From the NCBI GenBank assembly GCA_902547925.1, contig CACCQD010000006.1, positions 1 to 64,000 of the forward strand: 64,000 bases of DNA. Reading direction: 5' to 3'. Source of the stretch: an uncultured SAR116 cluster alpha proteobacterium. Lineage in GTDB: Bacteria; Pseudomonadota; Alphaproteobacteria; Puniceispirillales; Puniceispirillaceae. Positions 46,750 through 56,095 of this stretch are shown piece after piece (position 1 is the stretch's first letter; each line of letters starts with the position of its first letter). The notes under the pieces are model-generated. The model made no database searches. It was not told the origin of the DNA and was given only the letters and a program-made list of their open reading frames with translations. A program made the translations under genes and the position numbers.

Positions 46750-47654
46750 ACGCGAAAGACACTCGAGCAGCTGTCAGTTCGCCCCTTGCGGCACTCTCGA
46801 AGTGTGCCAACGCGTTATGGTCACGGCCTTCAGTCTCCATTTCAGGCCTGTTTGTGCTCCTGATTGCAGCTCTCGCAGTTCTGGCACCTCTTGTTGCCCC
46901 CACAAACCCCTATGACCTTGCGACAGTAAGCATTCTTGACGGCCGACTGCCGCCAGGCCAGAAAATGTTGGATGGTACCGTCGCCCTTCTGGGTACGGAC
47001 GGAGCTGGCCGCGATGTTCTGAGTGCAATCCTCTGGGGATTACGAACCAGTCTTATTGTAGCGATCAGCAGCGCAACGATCGCCCTGACGGTGGGATTGA
47101 CCGTCGGGTTGGCTGCCGCATTTTATGGAGGGCGTTTGGATGCGTTTCTGATGCGTATTGTCGATATTCAGTTGTCGTTCCCCGCCATACTTGTGGCTTT
47201 GGTCCTTCTGGCATTGCTAGGCAAGGGGATCGACAAAGTCATTATCGCACTCGCCATCGTACAATGGGCGGTATACGCTCGCACCATTCGGGCAGCCGCC
47301 ATGGTTGAGCGGCGCAAGGAATATTTTGAGGCTGCCACATGCCTCGAACTTAGTAATGGCCGGATTATTTGGAAACATCTTCTGCCAAACAGCGTGTCGT
47401 CCCTGATTGTTCTAGCGACCCTCCAGACAGCACATTCGATAACCATTGAGGCAACACTCAGTTTTCTTGGGGTTGGAGTGCCAATTACAGAGCCTTCTCT
47501 TGGCTCACTTATTTCGAACGGCTTCGACTTCATCCTTTCAGGAGCTTACTGGATTACCTTTTTTCCCGGCATCATGCTGCTTGCCACGGTTGCTGCCATC
47601 AACATCTTTGGTGACCAGCTTCGAACAATCATCAATCCGAGACTTTCACGATGA
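46746..47654 (+). CDS. ABC importer permease (DppC-like)
   Basis: 302 aa, six predicted membrane spans. LLGTDGAGRDVLSAILWGLRTSL and the EAA loop CLELSNGRIIWKHLLPNSVS identify the DppC/OppC partner. Couples with the preceding permease and overlaps the next ATPase start by 4 bases. Confidence 0.92.
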   Translation: MNAKDTRAAVSSPLAALSKCANALWSRPSVSISGLFVLLIAALAVLAPLVAPTNPYDLATVSILDGRLPPGQKMLDGTVALLGTDGAGRDVLSAILWGLRTSLIVAISSATIALTVGLTVGLAAAFYGGRLDAFLMRIVDIQLSFPAILVALVLLALLGKGIDKVIIALAIVQWAVYARTIRAAAMVERRKEYFEAATCLELSNGRIIWKHLLPNSVSSLIVLATLQTAHSITIEATLSFLGVGVPITEPSLGSLISNGFDFILSGAYWITFFPGIMLLATVAAINIFGDQLRTIINPRLSR

Positions 47655-48628
47655 GGAATGACCCACTTCTGTCAATTAAAGGACTGAGGGTCGAGTTTCC
47701 AACGCAAGATGGGCCCTTGGTTGCAGTCAACAATGTAGATCTGGACGTCGCCAGAGGTGAGGTGCTTGGCATAGTCGGGGAATCTGGGTCTGGAAAGACT
47801 GTTTTGGGGCTCTCTGCAATGGGTTTGATTGACAGGCCTGGCAGACTTACAGCCGGGCAAGTGGTGTTTGACGGTCAGGACGTTACAAAATACTCAGAGT
47901 CTGGATGGCGTAATATTCGTGGCAATCGGATTGCCATGATTTTTCAGGATCCAACCACCAGTCTCAATCCGGTGCAGCAGATTGGCGCCCAGATGATCGA
48001 GGCTCTTCAATCTCATCGTGACATTTCCAGGGATAACGCTCGGCAAATCATCCGCAATGCTATGGTGCGAGTCGGCATTAACAGTCCAGATGAGCGTCTG
48101 AATGCCTATCCGCACCAGTTCTCCGGGGGCATGAGGCAGCGGGTGGTGATCGCCATCGCTTTGTTGAATGAGCCAGACCTGATCATTGCGGATGAACCTA
48201 CAACGGCTCTGGACGTCACCATTCAGGCCCAAATTCTGCGCGATATGCGTCGACTTTCGAGGGATACGCGTACCTCATTGGTATGGGTGACACACGACCT
48301 CGGCGTCGTAGCACAGATTGCACAACGCGTGGCAGTGATGTATGCCGGGCGCATCGTCGAAAACGGGCCGACTGAAAAAATTTTGAAATCACCCTGCCAT
48401 CCCTATACGGAGGGCCTTATTGCTAGCATGCCCGCCAATGCGCTGCCAGGTGAAAGGTTGCATTCAATTCCAGGCGGCCTCCCACAATTGTCCAAGTTGC
48501 CAGCCGGATGCTCATTCGCACCACGGTGTAACTACGCCGCTTCAGCCTGCAACATGAGTCCCAAACTCATTCAGATTTCGTCGGACCATGCCGTACGTTG
48601 CGTTTCGCCTCTTGATGGAGGCAGCTGA
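47651..48628 (+). CDS. ABC importer ATPase (DppD-like)
   Basis: 325 aa. Walker [12 protein letters not shown], signature FSGGMRQRV, Walker [13 protein letters not shown], and the C-terminal oligopeptide-importer domain with cysteines ([14 protein letters not shown]). Pairs with the following DppF-like ATPase to power the importer. Ends exactly where the next gene begins. Confidence 0.93.
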   Translation: MRNDPLLSIKGLRVEFPTQDGPLVAVNNVDLDVARGEVLGIVGESGSGKTVLGLSAMGLIDRPGRLTAGQVVFDGQDVTKYSESGWRNIRGNRIAMIFQDPTTSLNPVQQIGAQMIEALQSHRDISRDNARQIIRNAMVRVGINSPDERLNAYPHQFSGGMRQRVVIAIALLNEPDLIIADEPTTALDVTIQAQILRDMRRLSRDTRTSLVWVTHDLGVVAQIAQRVAVMYAGRIVENGPTEKILKSPCHPYTEGLIASMPANALPGERLHSIPGGLPQLSKLPAGCSFAPRCNYAASACNMSPKLIQISSDHAVRCVSPLDGGS

Positions 48629-49639
48629 ATGGAACATGTCATAGAACTCAGATCAGTGGAACGCAGCTTTGTCACCGAGCCGGATTTTGCCGACCGTGTT
48701 GCGTCAATGTTCGGAGCAAAGTCCAATGCAAAAACGCTCCGTGCCGTCGACGGTATTGATCTCACAATCGGACCAAGCGAAGTGGTCGGGCTGGTGGGTG
48801 AGTCGGGTTGTGGCAAATCCACACTTGGTCGGATTGTAGCTGGTATCCTGCCTCAGGACAAAGGTGATGTTCTGTTCAATGGCCGTATGTTGGCTGACAA
48901 AACTAAGCTTAAGGACGGATCCGGGCTTGGCATACAGATGATTTTCCAAAACCCTGCATCCGCTCTGGACCCACGACAAAAGATCGGTGATGCGATTGCC
49001 GAAGCCCCAGTAGCGCATGGGTTGACTCAACGGTCAGGGGCTCGCAAGTTTGCACTCAGCGCGTTGCAACGTGTTGGTCTTGGTGAAGATGCGTTGGACC
49101 GTTTCCCTCATGAATTTTCAGGAGGACAGCGACAAAGAATCTGTATCGCCAGAGCGCTGGCAGTCGATCCACGCGTCGTTGTTTGCGATGAAGCTGTTGC
49201 CTCACTGGATGTGTCAATTCAGGCCCAGATCATCAACCTATTCCTCGACCTCAAGCAAGAGTTGAACCTGTCCTACCTGTTCATCAGCCATGACATCAGC
49301 GTCATCGAGCACGTGGCAGACAGGGTAGCCGTGATGTATCTCGGTCAGATTGTTGAGATTGGTGCAACAAGGGAACTGCTTGAAAACCCTCAGCATCCTT
49401 ACACCAAGGCCTTGCTTGCCGAAGTTCCTACACTCGATAAAAATCTGTCGGAGGAGCATGCGTTGAAGGGAGAATTGCCCTCGCCGCTAAACCCGCCCTC
49501 GGGTTGCCGTTTTCATACTAGATGTCCCGTTGCCACGGCAACCTGCAGATTAGAGAGACCGGCGCTGGAACATTGGAAATGTGATCATCAAGTGAGGTGT
49601 CATGTTGTAACTGCTGGAAAACAAAATTCCGGGTGCTAA
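48629..49639 (+). CDS. ABC importer ATPase (DppF-like)
   Basis: 336 aa. Walker A GESGCGKSTLG, signature FSGGQRQRI, Walker B VVCDEAVASLD, H-loop SHDISV, and HPYTKALLAEVP then CRFHTRCPVATATC at the C-terminus. Starts one base after the previous stop. Last gene of the unit, which is GC-richer than both flanks. Confidence 0.93.
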   Translation: MEHVIELRSVERSFVTEPDFADRVASMFGAKSNAKTLRAVDGIDLTIGPSEVVGLVGESGCGKSTLGRIVAGILPQDKGDVLFNGRMLADKTKLKDGSGLGIQMIFQNPASALDPRQKIGDAIAEAPVAHGLTQRSGARKFALSALQRVGLGEDALDRFPHEFSGGQRQRICIARALAVDPRVVVCDEAVASLDVSIQAQIINLFLDLKQELNLSYLFISHDISVIEHVADRVAVMYLGQIVEIGATRELLENPQHPYTKALLAEVPTLDKNLSEEHALKGELPSPLNPPSGCRFHTRCPVATATCRLERPALEHWKCDHQVRCHVVTAGKQNSGC

Positions 49640-49650
49640 GGATCGAAACC

Positions 49651-49790
49651 AATTTACACCAACAAACCAACGCCCAAGGCGCAAGCACCGCCACCCAACA
49701 GCCCTGCCCTCTCTGGTCCAAAGGCGGTCTGGGCCAGCAAACAGCATCAGTAACCCCGGTCCGTGGAGCGTGGTGCCTGGACCTTGGGCT
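49651..49790 (+). repeat. Dispersed intergenic repeat, copy A
   Basis: About 140 bases closely related to 58,332-58,460 (+), to the reverse complement of 55,729-55,850 and, in its first half, to the reverse complement of 52,021-52,110. The shared core includes CAGTAACCCCGGTCCGTGGA and GGTCTGGGCCAGCAAACAGC. Small ORFs across it are repeat by-products. All four copies lie between genes in the last 15 kb. Nature unknown. Confidence 0.75.
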
Positions 49791-50277
49791 GTTATCCAAA
49801 CTTTTATGCAAAATAGGGCATTGGCTGGCTGAGGCTAATCGGCTAAGATATTGATAAGGTTGAAAGTCAGGTTATGATTGGTCCCTGGGCAAGGCGTTGC
49901 ACTCCACCCCTTGGCATCACTTTCCATAATGAAAACAATGACCGACAGAAGTCTCACACCTCAATGAGATTGCCAACATTCTAGCGGTTCAGGCACTTTT
50001 GTCAAAGCCTGTGTGACTGAGGTGTGACTGGCGTGTGACCGAAGTTGGGTCGCGTGAGCCTCATAGACGACAACCAAGCCCCCCGGCGGGTCTAGATAAT
50101 CAGTGATTTCAAAAAGGCGGCTAAAATGGTCGTTAGCTGTTGTTATTATGGTCGTCTGGCTCGACTAATTTGAATTGAGACGGAGCAGATTACCTTTGAT
50201 TAGCAAGGGAGCATTTGGTTCGCTAAAGTTTTAGATTGCAAAGAAGAAGACATGCCAGATGCTGTTGTTCGGCTGGT
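49791..50277. other. Gene-free stretch between importer operon and pseudogenes
   Basis: Apart from the tandem repeats at 50,012-50,044 I see no credible coding frame, RNA gene or promoter. The left part may be the tail of repeat copy A (a shared GGCTAA...TATTGAT run also near 58,510). Confidence 0.45.
50012..50044 (+). repeat. Three 11-bp tandem repeats
   Basis: TGTGACTGAGG, TGTGACTGGCG, TGTGACCGAAG follow one another without spacing in a gene-free stretch. Could be an operator-like or recombination arm site, or chance. Confidence 0.45.
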
Positions 50278-50604
50278 CTAGAGATGCACATCCTCCAAGA
50301 TCACGCTCCGTGAAGCTGTGACGATCTGCGAAATGTCAGAACGCTTCGCCAACTCTGCCTCTGCCTCTCGGAACAATTCCTGACAGGCGACAAATGCCTT
50401 TTCGTCTAAATATTCCTAGGTATTGGCAAGAATGAAACTACCTTCCTAATTCCACACCTAAGATACTACCTGGCGAACAGCCCCTGCTGCCTTGAAGCGC
50501 GGAAGCATAGGTTCGATGATTTCAGCCCAAAGCGTTTTATCGTACATCATGTCGCTCTTGGTCTAATATTTTGAAGTGATGTAGCTGGTTAGTTTAGGTT
50601 CCAT
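50278..50604 (-). pseudogene. Decayed paralogue of the neighbouring 113-aa gene; four internal TAG
   Basis: From the ATG at 50,604 the frame runs for 109 codons with four internal stops, all TAG (after SKY, VVS, VWN and NT), and it ends in TAG. Segments match the intact neighbour: FKAAGAVRQVVS versus FTDAGMLRRVVT, VWN versus IWN, EYLDEKAFVACQELF versus EYRDQEAYTKCQKLL, TASRSVILEDVHL versus VGSRGVVVHEFI. A tandem duplicate with one broken copy is the simple reading. Confidence 0.65.
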
Positions 50605-50640
50605 TTTCAAATCTCATATTGATGGCGGCTGAAGGGTCAA

Positions 50641-50982
50641 TCAGTTGTTGTAGTTTTCAGAAATGAATTCGTGCACCACAACACCCCGTGATCCAACAAC
50701 CTTAGTTGTTAAGCCTTCCACCGCCGGCAGGTAATGCTCCTCGAGGAGTTTTTGACATTTGGTGTAAGCCTCTTGATCCCGATATTCGAAAATGATGCCA
50801 ACTCGATGCGACTGCTCTTTGTTCCAGATTTGCGTTACAACTCGCCTCAACATACCAGCATCCGTGAATAGTTTGATGACCTCTGGGGTAAAGGCTTTTT
50901 CTTGCCTGAGTAAGTAAAGTTCCAATTGCTCTTTGGTTGCAAAATCACGAGTAGAGTAATTGATCATCGATACGTTTGTCAT
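50641..50982 (-). CDS. Hypothetical protein, dimeric alpha/beta-barrel-like
   Basis: 113 aa. I recognise no named family with certainty. The pattern of beta-alpha-beta units with TQIWNKEQ, GIIFEYRDQEAYTKCQKLLEE and VVGSRGVVVHEF resembles small ferredoxin-like (NIPSNAP/ABM-type) proteins. A degraded second copy lies 36 bases downstream. Intact, so it may be expressed. Confidence 0.6.
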   Translation of the reverse strand: MTNVSMINYSTRDFATKEQLELYLLRQEKAFTPEVIKLFTDAGMLRRVVTQIWNKEQSHRVGIIFEYRDQEAYTKCQKLLEEHYLPAVEGLTTKVVGSRGVVVHEFISENYNN

Positions 50983-51139
50983 AGCTAATCTGGATTTCCC
51001 TTTTTAACCAGTTTGATCGCTTAGAAGTTACTGCTGACGTCAGTCTAACAGCACCCTAATAGTTTTCCAAGATAGCCATAGGTACCCTAGCATCAGTGGT
51101 CTTTACTTGTTGGGTAGTTGTGGTCATCAACGATGGACC

Positions 51140-51440
51140 GCTCACTCACTGGGGTTGGCCCCGGGCATACTAGAAACCGTAAGACAATGTCTGATCATGA
51201 CTATGATGAGCCAAAGAACGCAAGGTACATGAGTCTGTCGTGTCCACCTTCGTCTCCTCAGTCCAAGGCACTTGTAGGAGCCATCATCGACATCATCTTC
51301 AATACAGAAGAACGCTGTAGGGCAAGGACACAAGACAAGGCTGCCCCGGCCAGTTGGTGCCAAACCGCCATTCCAAACCAATCCTGACATCGTCTTTTGC
51401 TATCATTACTATCACCCCGATGATGAGTGTTATTATACCA
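51140..51440 (-). pseudogene. Possible decayed second copy of the HGGxSTGP gene
   Basis: Reading leftwards, TATAATAACAC (51,431-51,436 region), a GGTGATA/ATTATG-like run, GGCGGTTTGG, CTGGCCGGG and then GGGCAGCCTTGTCTT align by eye with the HGGxSTGP locus at 42.15-42.43 kb, but the HGG motif itself is lost and stops interrupt the frame. The whole stretch 50,983-51,562 has no intact gene. Confidence 0.35.
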
Positions 51441-51562
51441 CGAAAGTTTGCGATGTCCGTGGGATGGGGCACTAAGCGCAGAGAGTAAACTCAGCATCTT
51501 GACCTTTTATAGAACGGGGCCAGTTGATAGCCTATTGAGAGCAAAGTCCGAAGGAAGCAAAA

Positions 51563-51889
51563 ATGTTGATTGATCAAACAGAGGAAACACGTGAGTTAAC
51601 CGACACTTAGATGCATCTAACTATAGAGGTGTTGCCCTTATTGGCACGAGGCGATGAGCAAAACTGGCCTGTTCATGAAGACCACTGTTTCCAACGCATT
51701 GTATAAGACACCATTTGTGGGGGCGTTTGGTATGATCACTTTAGACGCCCTGCACATAAGCATCTTACAAATGATCAAGCGAGACGTGCAGTGAAGCTTT
51801 GCCAAGATATTGCAGAGGGGCGAGCAGATCTCAATCAGCTACACCAGCAATCGTTGGTCTGGCGCTGCAAGAGAAAAAACCCGAGCTAA
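51563..51889 (+). pseudogene. Broken small hypothetical gene with two internal stops
   Basis: From the ATG at 51,563 the frame reads 109 codons with a TAG after RELTDT and a TAA after CFQRIV. In between and after are well-formed segments (WPVHEDHCFQRIV, DTICGGVWYDHF, DQARRAVKLCQDIAEG, QQSLVWR). These resemble a small alphaproteobacterial protein often encoded beside acetyltransferases (conserved EDHCFxRIVLDNxxG type). Pseudogene by two point changes. Confidence 0.55.
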
Positions 51890-52020
51890 AAATCAATCAG
51901 CAGCTTGCGATAATTTTTTCAAATGGCTTTCACAGTTAAAACCTAAACATAATCTGTGACCACGTCTTTCCAAAGCCGCAAGCCTTAGACTTGGATGCGC
52001 ATAAAAGGGATAATTTACTT

Positions 52021-52110
52021 ATGCTGTCTGCTAGCCCGGGCCGTCTTATGATTGGGGGACAGGCTGATTGGGCGGAGGTGCTTGCGCCTTGGGCCAACCC
52101 AATTACACTA
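52021..52110 (-). repeat. Dispersed intergenic repeat, copy D (partial)
   Basis: The reverse complement shares GGCCCAAGGCGCAAGCACC and the region before GGGCTAGCAGACAGCAT with copy A (GCCCAAGGCGCAAGCACCGCC, GGGCCAGCAAACAGCAT). It is the most diverged copy. The rest of the gene-free stretch 51,890-52,281 shows nothing else certain. Confidence 0.6.
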
Positions 52111-52281
52111 TTAATCTTCAGAGCGTGGTAGTAAAGAGACTAAAGAAAGTTGCTTACTGAGTTTTTAAAAGTGTGCTTTCTTAAGCTTAAAGAACCTGTA
52201 GATTTAAATGATCTTGATTCCCGCTTAGGGCTTTGAAAAATAAAATCAGCCCTATGATGATGGTGAGCTTGGAGGAACAAA

Positions 52282-53448
52282 GTGGATATTCACGAATATC
52301 AAGCAAAAAAAATTTTAGAAGAGCACGGCATCAAAATCCCAACTGGAGCGATTTCTTACTCCCCAGAGCAGGCTGTTTATCGCGCACACGAAATTGGGGG
52401 AAAAACTTGGTTGGTTAAAGCTCAGGTTCACGCAGGTGGTAGAGGTAAGGCTGGCGGAGTAAAAGTCTGCCACAGTGAGTCAGAGGTTTTAGAAGCTGCT
52501 GATGATATGTTTGGTCGAAAGCTAATAACACATCAAACTGGTGAAATGGGTAAAGGCATATATCGAGTTTATGTTGAGGGCGCGGTTGAGATAGAAAAGG
52601 AACTTTACTTAGGATTTGTTCTCGACCGATCCACTCAAAGAATAATGTTAGTCACCTCGGGTGAAGGTGGCATGGAAATAGAAGAGATTTCTGAAAAGAA
52701 ACCTCAATCCATTGTTCGTTGCGAGGTAGAGCCTGCAGTTGGCTTGAGAGAGTTCCAAGCAAGAGAAATAGCCTTTGAATTGGGCATAGATTCGAGCCTG
52801 GTTCAGCAACTGCAAAAAACTTTGATGGGCTGTTACAGCGCTTTTCGAACCCTTGACGCTACAATGCTTGAAATAAATCCATTAGCAATAACCAAAGACA
52901 AGAGCATCATAGCTTTAGATGCTAAAATGACGTTTGATGATAATGCTCTTTTTCGCCACCCAAAAATTGCAGAATTAAGGGATAAATCTCAAGAGGACCC
53001 TCGTGAGAGAAATGCAGCCGACCGAGGACTAAATTATGTCGGTCTAACAGGTGAAATCGGCTGCATAGTCAACGGCGCAGGCTTAGCTATGGCAACCATG
53101 GACACAATAAAGTTAGCCGGTGGTGAACCAGCAAACTTCTTGGATATTGGTGGTGGAGCTACCCCAGAGCGAGTTACCAAAGCTTTTAAGCTCATCCTAT
53201 CTGATGAGCGAGTAAAAGTCATACTAGTAAATATATTTGCGGGAATTAACAGATGCGACTGGGTGGCTCAAGGCGTAGTGGATGCTATGAAAAATTTAGA
53301 TTTTACTCATCCAGTTGTTGTTAGATTAGCAGGAACCAACGTAAAAGAAGGCAAGGAAATAATTAAAAAATCGAAGCAACCAATTATCCAAGCGGATGAC
53401 CTAATGGAGGCTGCGACAAAGTCAGTCCAAATTTGGCAGAATTTGTAA
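52282..53448 (+). CDS. mtkA: Malate--CoA ligase beta subunit (malate thiokinase)
   Basis: 388 aa from a GTG at 52,282 with a strong GGAGGA ribosome site. The ATP-grasp fold is shown by [17 protein letters not shown]-like start, [17 protein letters not shown] and EINPLA. The C-terminal CoA-ligase segment [15 protein letters not shown] follows. It resembles SucC but is followed by mtkB and malyl-CoA lyase, which identifies malate rather than succinate as the likely substrate. AT-rich compared with the core. Confidence 0.88.
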   Translation: MDIHEYQAKKILEEHGIKIPTGAISYSPEQAVYRAHEIGGKTWLVKAQVHAGGRGKAGGVKVCHSESEVLEAADDMFGRKLITHQTGEMGKGIYRVYVEGAVEIEKELYLGFVLDRSTQRIMLVTSGEGGMEIEEISEKKPQSIVRCEVEPAVGLREFQAREIAFELGIDSSLVQQLQKTLMGCYSAFRTLDATMLEINPLAITKDKSIIALDAKMTFDDNALFRHPKIAELRDKSQEDPRERNAADRGLNYVGLTGEIGCIVNGAGLAMATMDTIKLAGGEPANFLDIGGGATPERVTKAFKLILSDERVKVILVNIFAGINRCDWVAQGVVDAMKNLDFTHPVVVRLAGTNVKEGKEIIKKSKQPIIQADDLMEAATKSVQIWQNL

Positions 53449-53497
53449 AATAAAGTTAATGGCATCTTACCTTACAAGTAAGGAAAGGCAGATAATT

Positions 53498-54379
53498 ATG
53501 AGTATTCTTCTCAACGAAAACACCCGAGTCATAGTCCAAGGTATAACCGGTAAATTGGCGAGATTTCATGCGTCAGAAATGGTTGACTATGGAACAAAAG
53601 TTGTCGCCGGCGTGGTGCCAGGGAGGGGTGGGGAGAAAGTAGACGCAATTCCGGTTTTCAATACAGTTAAAGACGCGGTAAAGGAAACAGGAGCAACGGC
53701 AAGTTTAATTTTTGTGCCTCCCCCGTTTGCGGCAGACAGTATCATGGAGTCTGCAGACGCAGGATTGCAGTTTTGCGTGTGTATTACTGACGGCATCCCA
53801 GCCCAAGATATGATTTATGTCAAAAGATATATGATGCGTTACCCAAGAGAAAAACGAATGATCCTAACTGGGCCAAACTGTGCGGGCACCATAAGCCCCG
53901 GAAAATCACTTTTAGGTATAATGCCAGGCCATATCTATAAACAGGGTTCAGTAGGAATCGTCAGTCGCTCTGGCACACTAGGTTACGAAGCGGCATACCA
54001 ATTAAAAGAGTTGGGAATTGGTATATCCACTTCCGTTGGCATAGGAGGCGACCCCATCAACGGTTCCTCTTTTCGCGATATTTTAGAAAGATTTAATGAA
54101 GATGACGAAACTGAGATTATTGCTTTGATTGGCGAAATTGGCGGGCCACAGGAGGCAGAGGGGGCGGAATTTATTGGCAAGCATATATCCAAGCCAGTTG
54201 TTGCATATGTTGCTGGCCTGACAGCGCCGAGAGGTAAAACTATGGGCCATGCTGGTGCGATTATATCCGCTTACGGAGAAACTGCAGAAGAAAAAGTTGA
54301 AATGCTTAGTTCAGCAGGTGTAACTGTCGCTCCAAATCCTGCAGTAATTGGGGAGACGATTGCCTCGATCTTAAATTAG
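53498..54379 (+). CDS. mtkB: Malate--CoA ligase alpha subunit
   Basis: 293 aa from the ATG at 53,498; a codon at 53,459 would add 13 residues. CoA-binding VIVQGITGKLARFHASEM, GPNCAGTISPGKSLLGIMPG, SRSGTLGYEAAYQL and the phosphohistidine site GKTMGHAGAII are present. Together with MtkA it converts malate, CoA and ATP to malyl-CoA. The mcl gene follows after about 60 bases. Confidence 0.88.
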   Translation: MSILLNENTRVIVQGITGKLARFHASEMVDYGTKVVAGVVPGRGGEKVDAIPVFNTVKDAVKETGATASLIFVPPPFAADSIMESADAGLQFCVCITDGIPAQDMIYVKRYMMRYPREKRMILTGPNCAGTISPGKSLLGIMPGHIYKQGSVGIVSRSGTLGYEAAYQLKELGIGISTSVGIGGDPINGSSFRDILERFNEDDETEIIALIGEIGGPQEAEGAEFIGKHISKPVVAYVAGLTAPRGKTMGHAGAIISAYGETAEEKVEMLSSAGVTVAPNPAVIGETIASILN

Positions 54380-54438
54380 AGATTCCTTATCTAATTATTT
54401 CTTTACGTATTATTCAATAACTTATTTATGGTGGTACA

Positions 54439-55416
54439 ATGAGCTTCTTTGAAATTATAAATGCCCCTGCTCGCCTTAACAGATCAGAGCTTGCTGTTCC
54501 AGGCAGCCAGCCTGAACTTTTTGAAAAAGCCGCCAAATCTGACGCTGATATAATTTTTCTCGATTTAGAGGATGCCGTAGCACCCGAACAAAAAGTGCAA
54601 GCGCGTCAAAATGTCATTGAGGGTTTAAACGATATTGATTGGTCAGAAAAAACTATATCGGTAAGAATTAATGGGCTTGATACCCATTATATGTATCGAG
54701 ACGTTGTCGATATTTTAGAAAAAGCAGGCGATAACTTAGACCTCATAATGATACCAAAAGTTGGCACTGCTTCAGATGTGTATGCCTTGGACATGTTGGT
54801 TACCCAAATTGAAGAGGCTACTTCAATCAAGAGGCCCATTGGATTTGAACATATCATTGAAACTGCACTTGGCATGCAAAACATCGAGAGTATTGCCGCC
54901 GCTTCAAAGCGAAATGAAAGCCTACATTTTGGTGTAGCAGATTACGCCGCCTCAACAAAAGCGAGAACAACCGCCATAGGTGGTGTCAATGAGAAGTACT
55001 CAGTCTTAACAGACGGAGACTCTGACAAGCCGCGTGAAACTCATTGGGGTGATATGTGGCATTACGCGCTGGCCAGGCTTGTAGTTGCAGCAAGGGCTAA
55101 TGGCTTGCGACCAATAGATGGGCCGTTTGGCGACTTCTCAGATGATGATGGATTCTTAGCAGCTGCCAATAGAGCGGCTACATTGGGTCTTGAAGGAAAA
55201 TGGGCGATACATCCCTCACAAATAAAATTAGCAAATACGGTAATGACGCCATCTAAAGAAGATATCTCTCAGGCCGTCGCGATTCTAGAGGCTATGGACG
55301 AGGCAAAACAAACTGGCAAAGGGGCAGTCTCTCTCAATGGTAAATTGGTGGATTTAGCTTCGATTAGACAGGCAGAAGTGCTCGTGGAAAAAGGACGCCA
55401 AATTGGAATAATCTAA
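54439..55416 (+). CDS. mcl: L-malyl-CoA / beta-methylmalyl-CoA lyase
   Basis: 325 aa. HpcH/HpaI-citrate-lyase beta fold. RLNRSELAVPGSQPELFEKAA, FLDLEDAVAP, RINGLDTHYMYRDVVDI, IPKVGTASDVYALD, FGVADYAASTKART, GPFGDFSDDDGF and GKWAIHPSQI follow the Methylobacterium MclA pattern closely as I recall it. Splits malyl-CoA to glyoxylate and acetyl-CoA. With mtkA-mtkB this completes malate cleavage; no other serine-cycle gene is seen here. Confidence 0.9.
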   Translation: MSFFEIINAPARLNRSELAVPGSQPELFEKAAKSDADIIFLDLEDAVAPEQKVQARQNVIEGLNDIDWSEKTISVRINGLDTHYMYRDVVDILEKAGDNLDLIMIPKVGTASDVYALDMLVTQIEEATSIKRPIGFEHIIETALGMQNIESIAAASKRNESLHFGVADYAASTKARTTAIGGVNEKYSVLTDGDSDKPRETHWGDMWHYALARLVVAARANGLRPIDGPFGDFSDDDGFLAAANRAATLGLEGKWAIHPSQIKLANTVMTPSKEDISQAVAILEAMDEAKQTGKGAVSLNGKLVDLASIRQAEVLVEKGRQIGII

Positions 55417-55421
55417 CTTTC

Positions 55422-55441
55422 CAAACAGCCCGGTTTGTTTT
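55422..55441 (+). terminator. Weak hairpin after mcl
   Basis: CAAAC (55,422-55,426) pairs with GTTTG (55,433-55,437), loop AGCCCG, followed by T-rich sequence. A five-pair stem is short, so only a weak terminator call. Confidence 0.3.
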
Positions 55442-56095
55442 AACAGTACCTCCATTCTTGTTTACAAAGCACTTTAGATAAGAAATAGCTTTATTTGCCT
55501 GTTAAAACGGCCGAGTAGGGATACCTCGAGTAAAATCAAAATCTCGTTATGTTGGCCTCAAAGCTCCTTTATTGAGCAACAGATATTACTCAGTACACGT
55601 CATATGCGATAACTAGCGAGTCATGTTGGATCACAATTTGGCTCGCACTGCATGACATCAAACTTTAAAATAAATTAAAATCAGGAACTTGAACCATGGG
55701 CCATGGAAAACGTGTTGCCTAGGGGTGGGGGTTCGAAGGCCATGGTCCGAGCACAACGCTCCACGGACCAGGGTTACTGATGCTGTTTACTGGCCAAGAT
55801 CGTCTTTCGAACGGGGGGACAGGCTCCTCAGGCAGAGGTGTTTCGACATCAGGCGTTAGACAAGTAGATTAATTTTTTCGTTTTAAATTTTCTAAAATTC
55901 GCTCTCTTCTCGTAATTGTTCGTGTGTTATAAAGGTGTTCACTATTTATTAATTATATTTATGCTTTGCTCGCCCAAAGCAAATCAATACCGTCAGGTCA
56001 AGTGTTTGTGTTGCATGTAATGCATGGATATCCCACTAAGCTTGTTCGATGCTTTTGTCTCAAATATAAAGCAGATTAGGGTTGACTTAGCATCA
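55442..56095. other. Gene-free stretch with repeat copy B
   Basis: About 650 bases between mcl and the TPR-sulfotransferase gene. Apart from the reverse-oriented repeat copy at 55,729-55,850 and a nearby CCATGG-GCCATGG palindrome, I see AT-rich sequence without a credible gene. Confidence 0.45.
55729..55850 (-). repeat. Dispersed intergenic repeat, copy B
   Basis: The reverse complement carries CGTTCGAAAGACGATCTTGG, CAGCATCAGTAACCCTGG and TCCGTGGAGCGTTGTGC, matching copies A and C. All copies keep the same reading of a short peptide-like frame (N/HAPRTxVTDAVxWPR), which suggests descent from one element. Confidence 0.75.

Noticed and set aside
49518-49811. 97-codon minus ORF and a related 76-codon ORF at 58,313-58,543
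   Set aside because: They share sequence only because both cover copies of the dispersed repeat; in the other copies the frame is broken.
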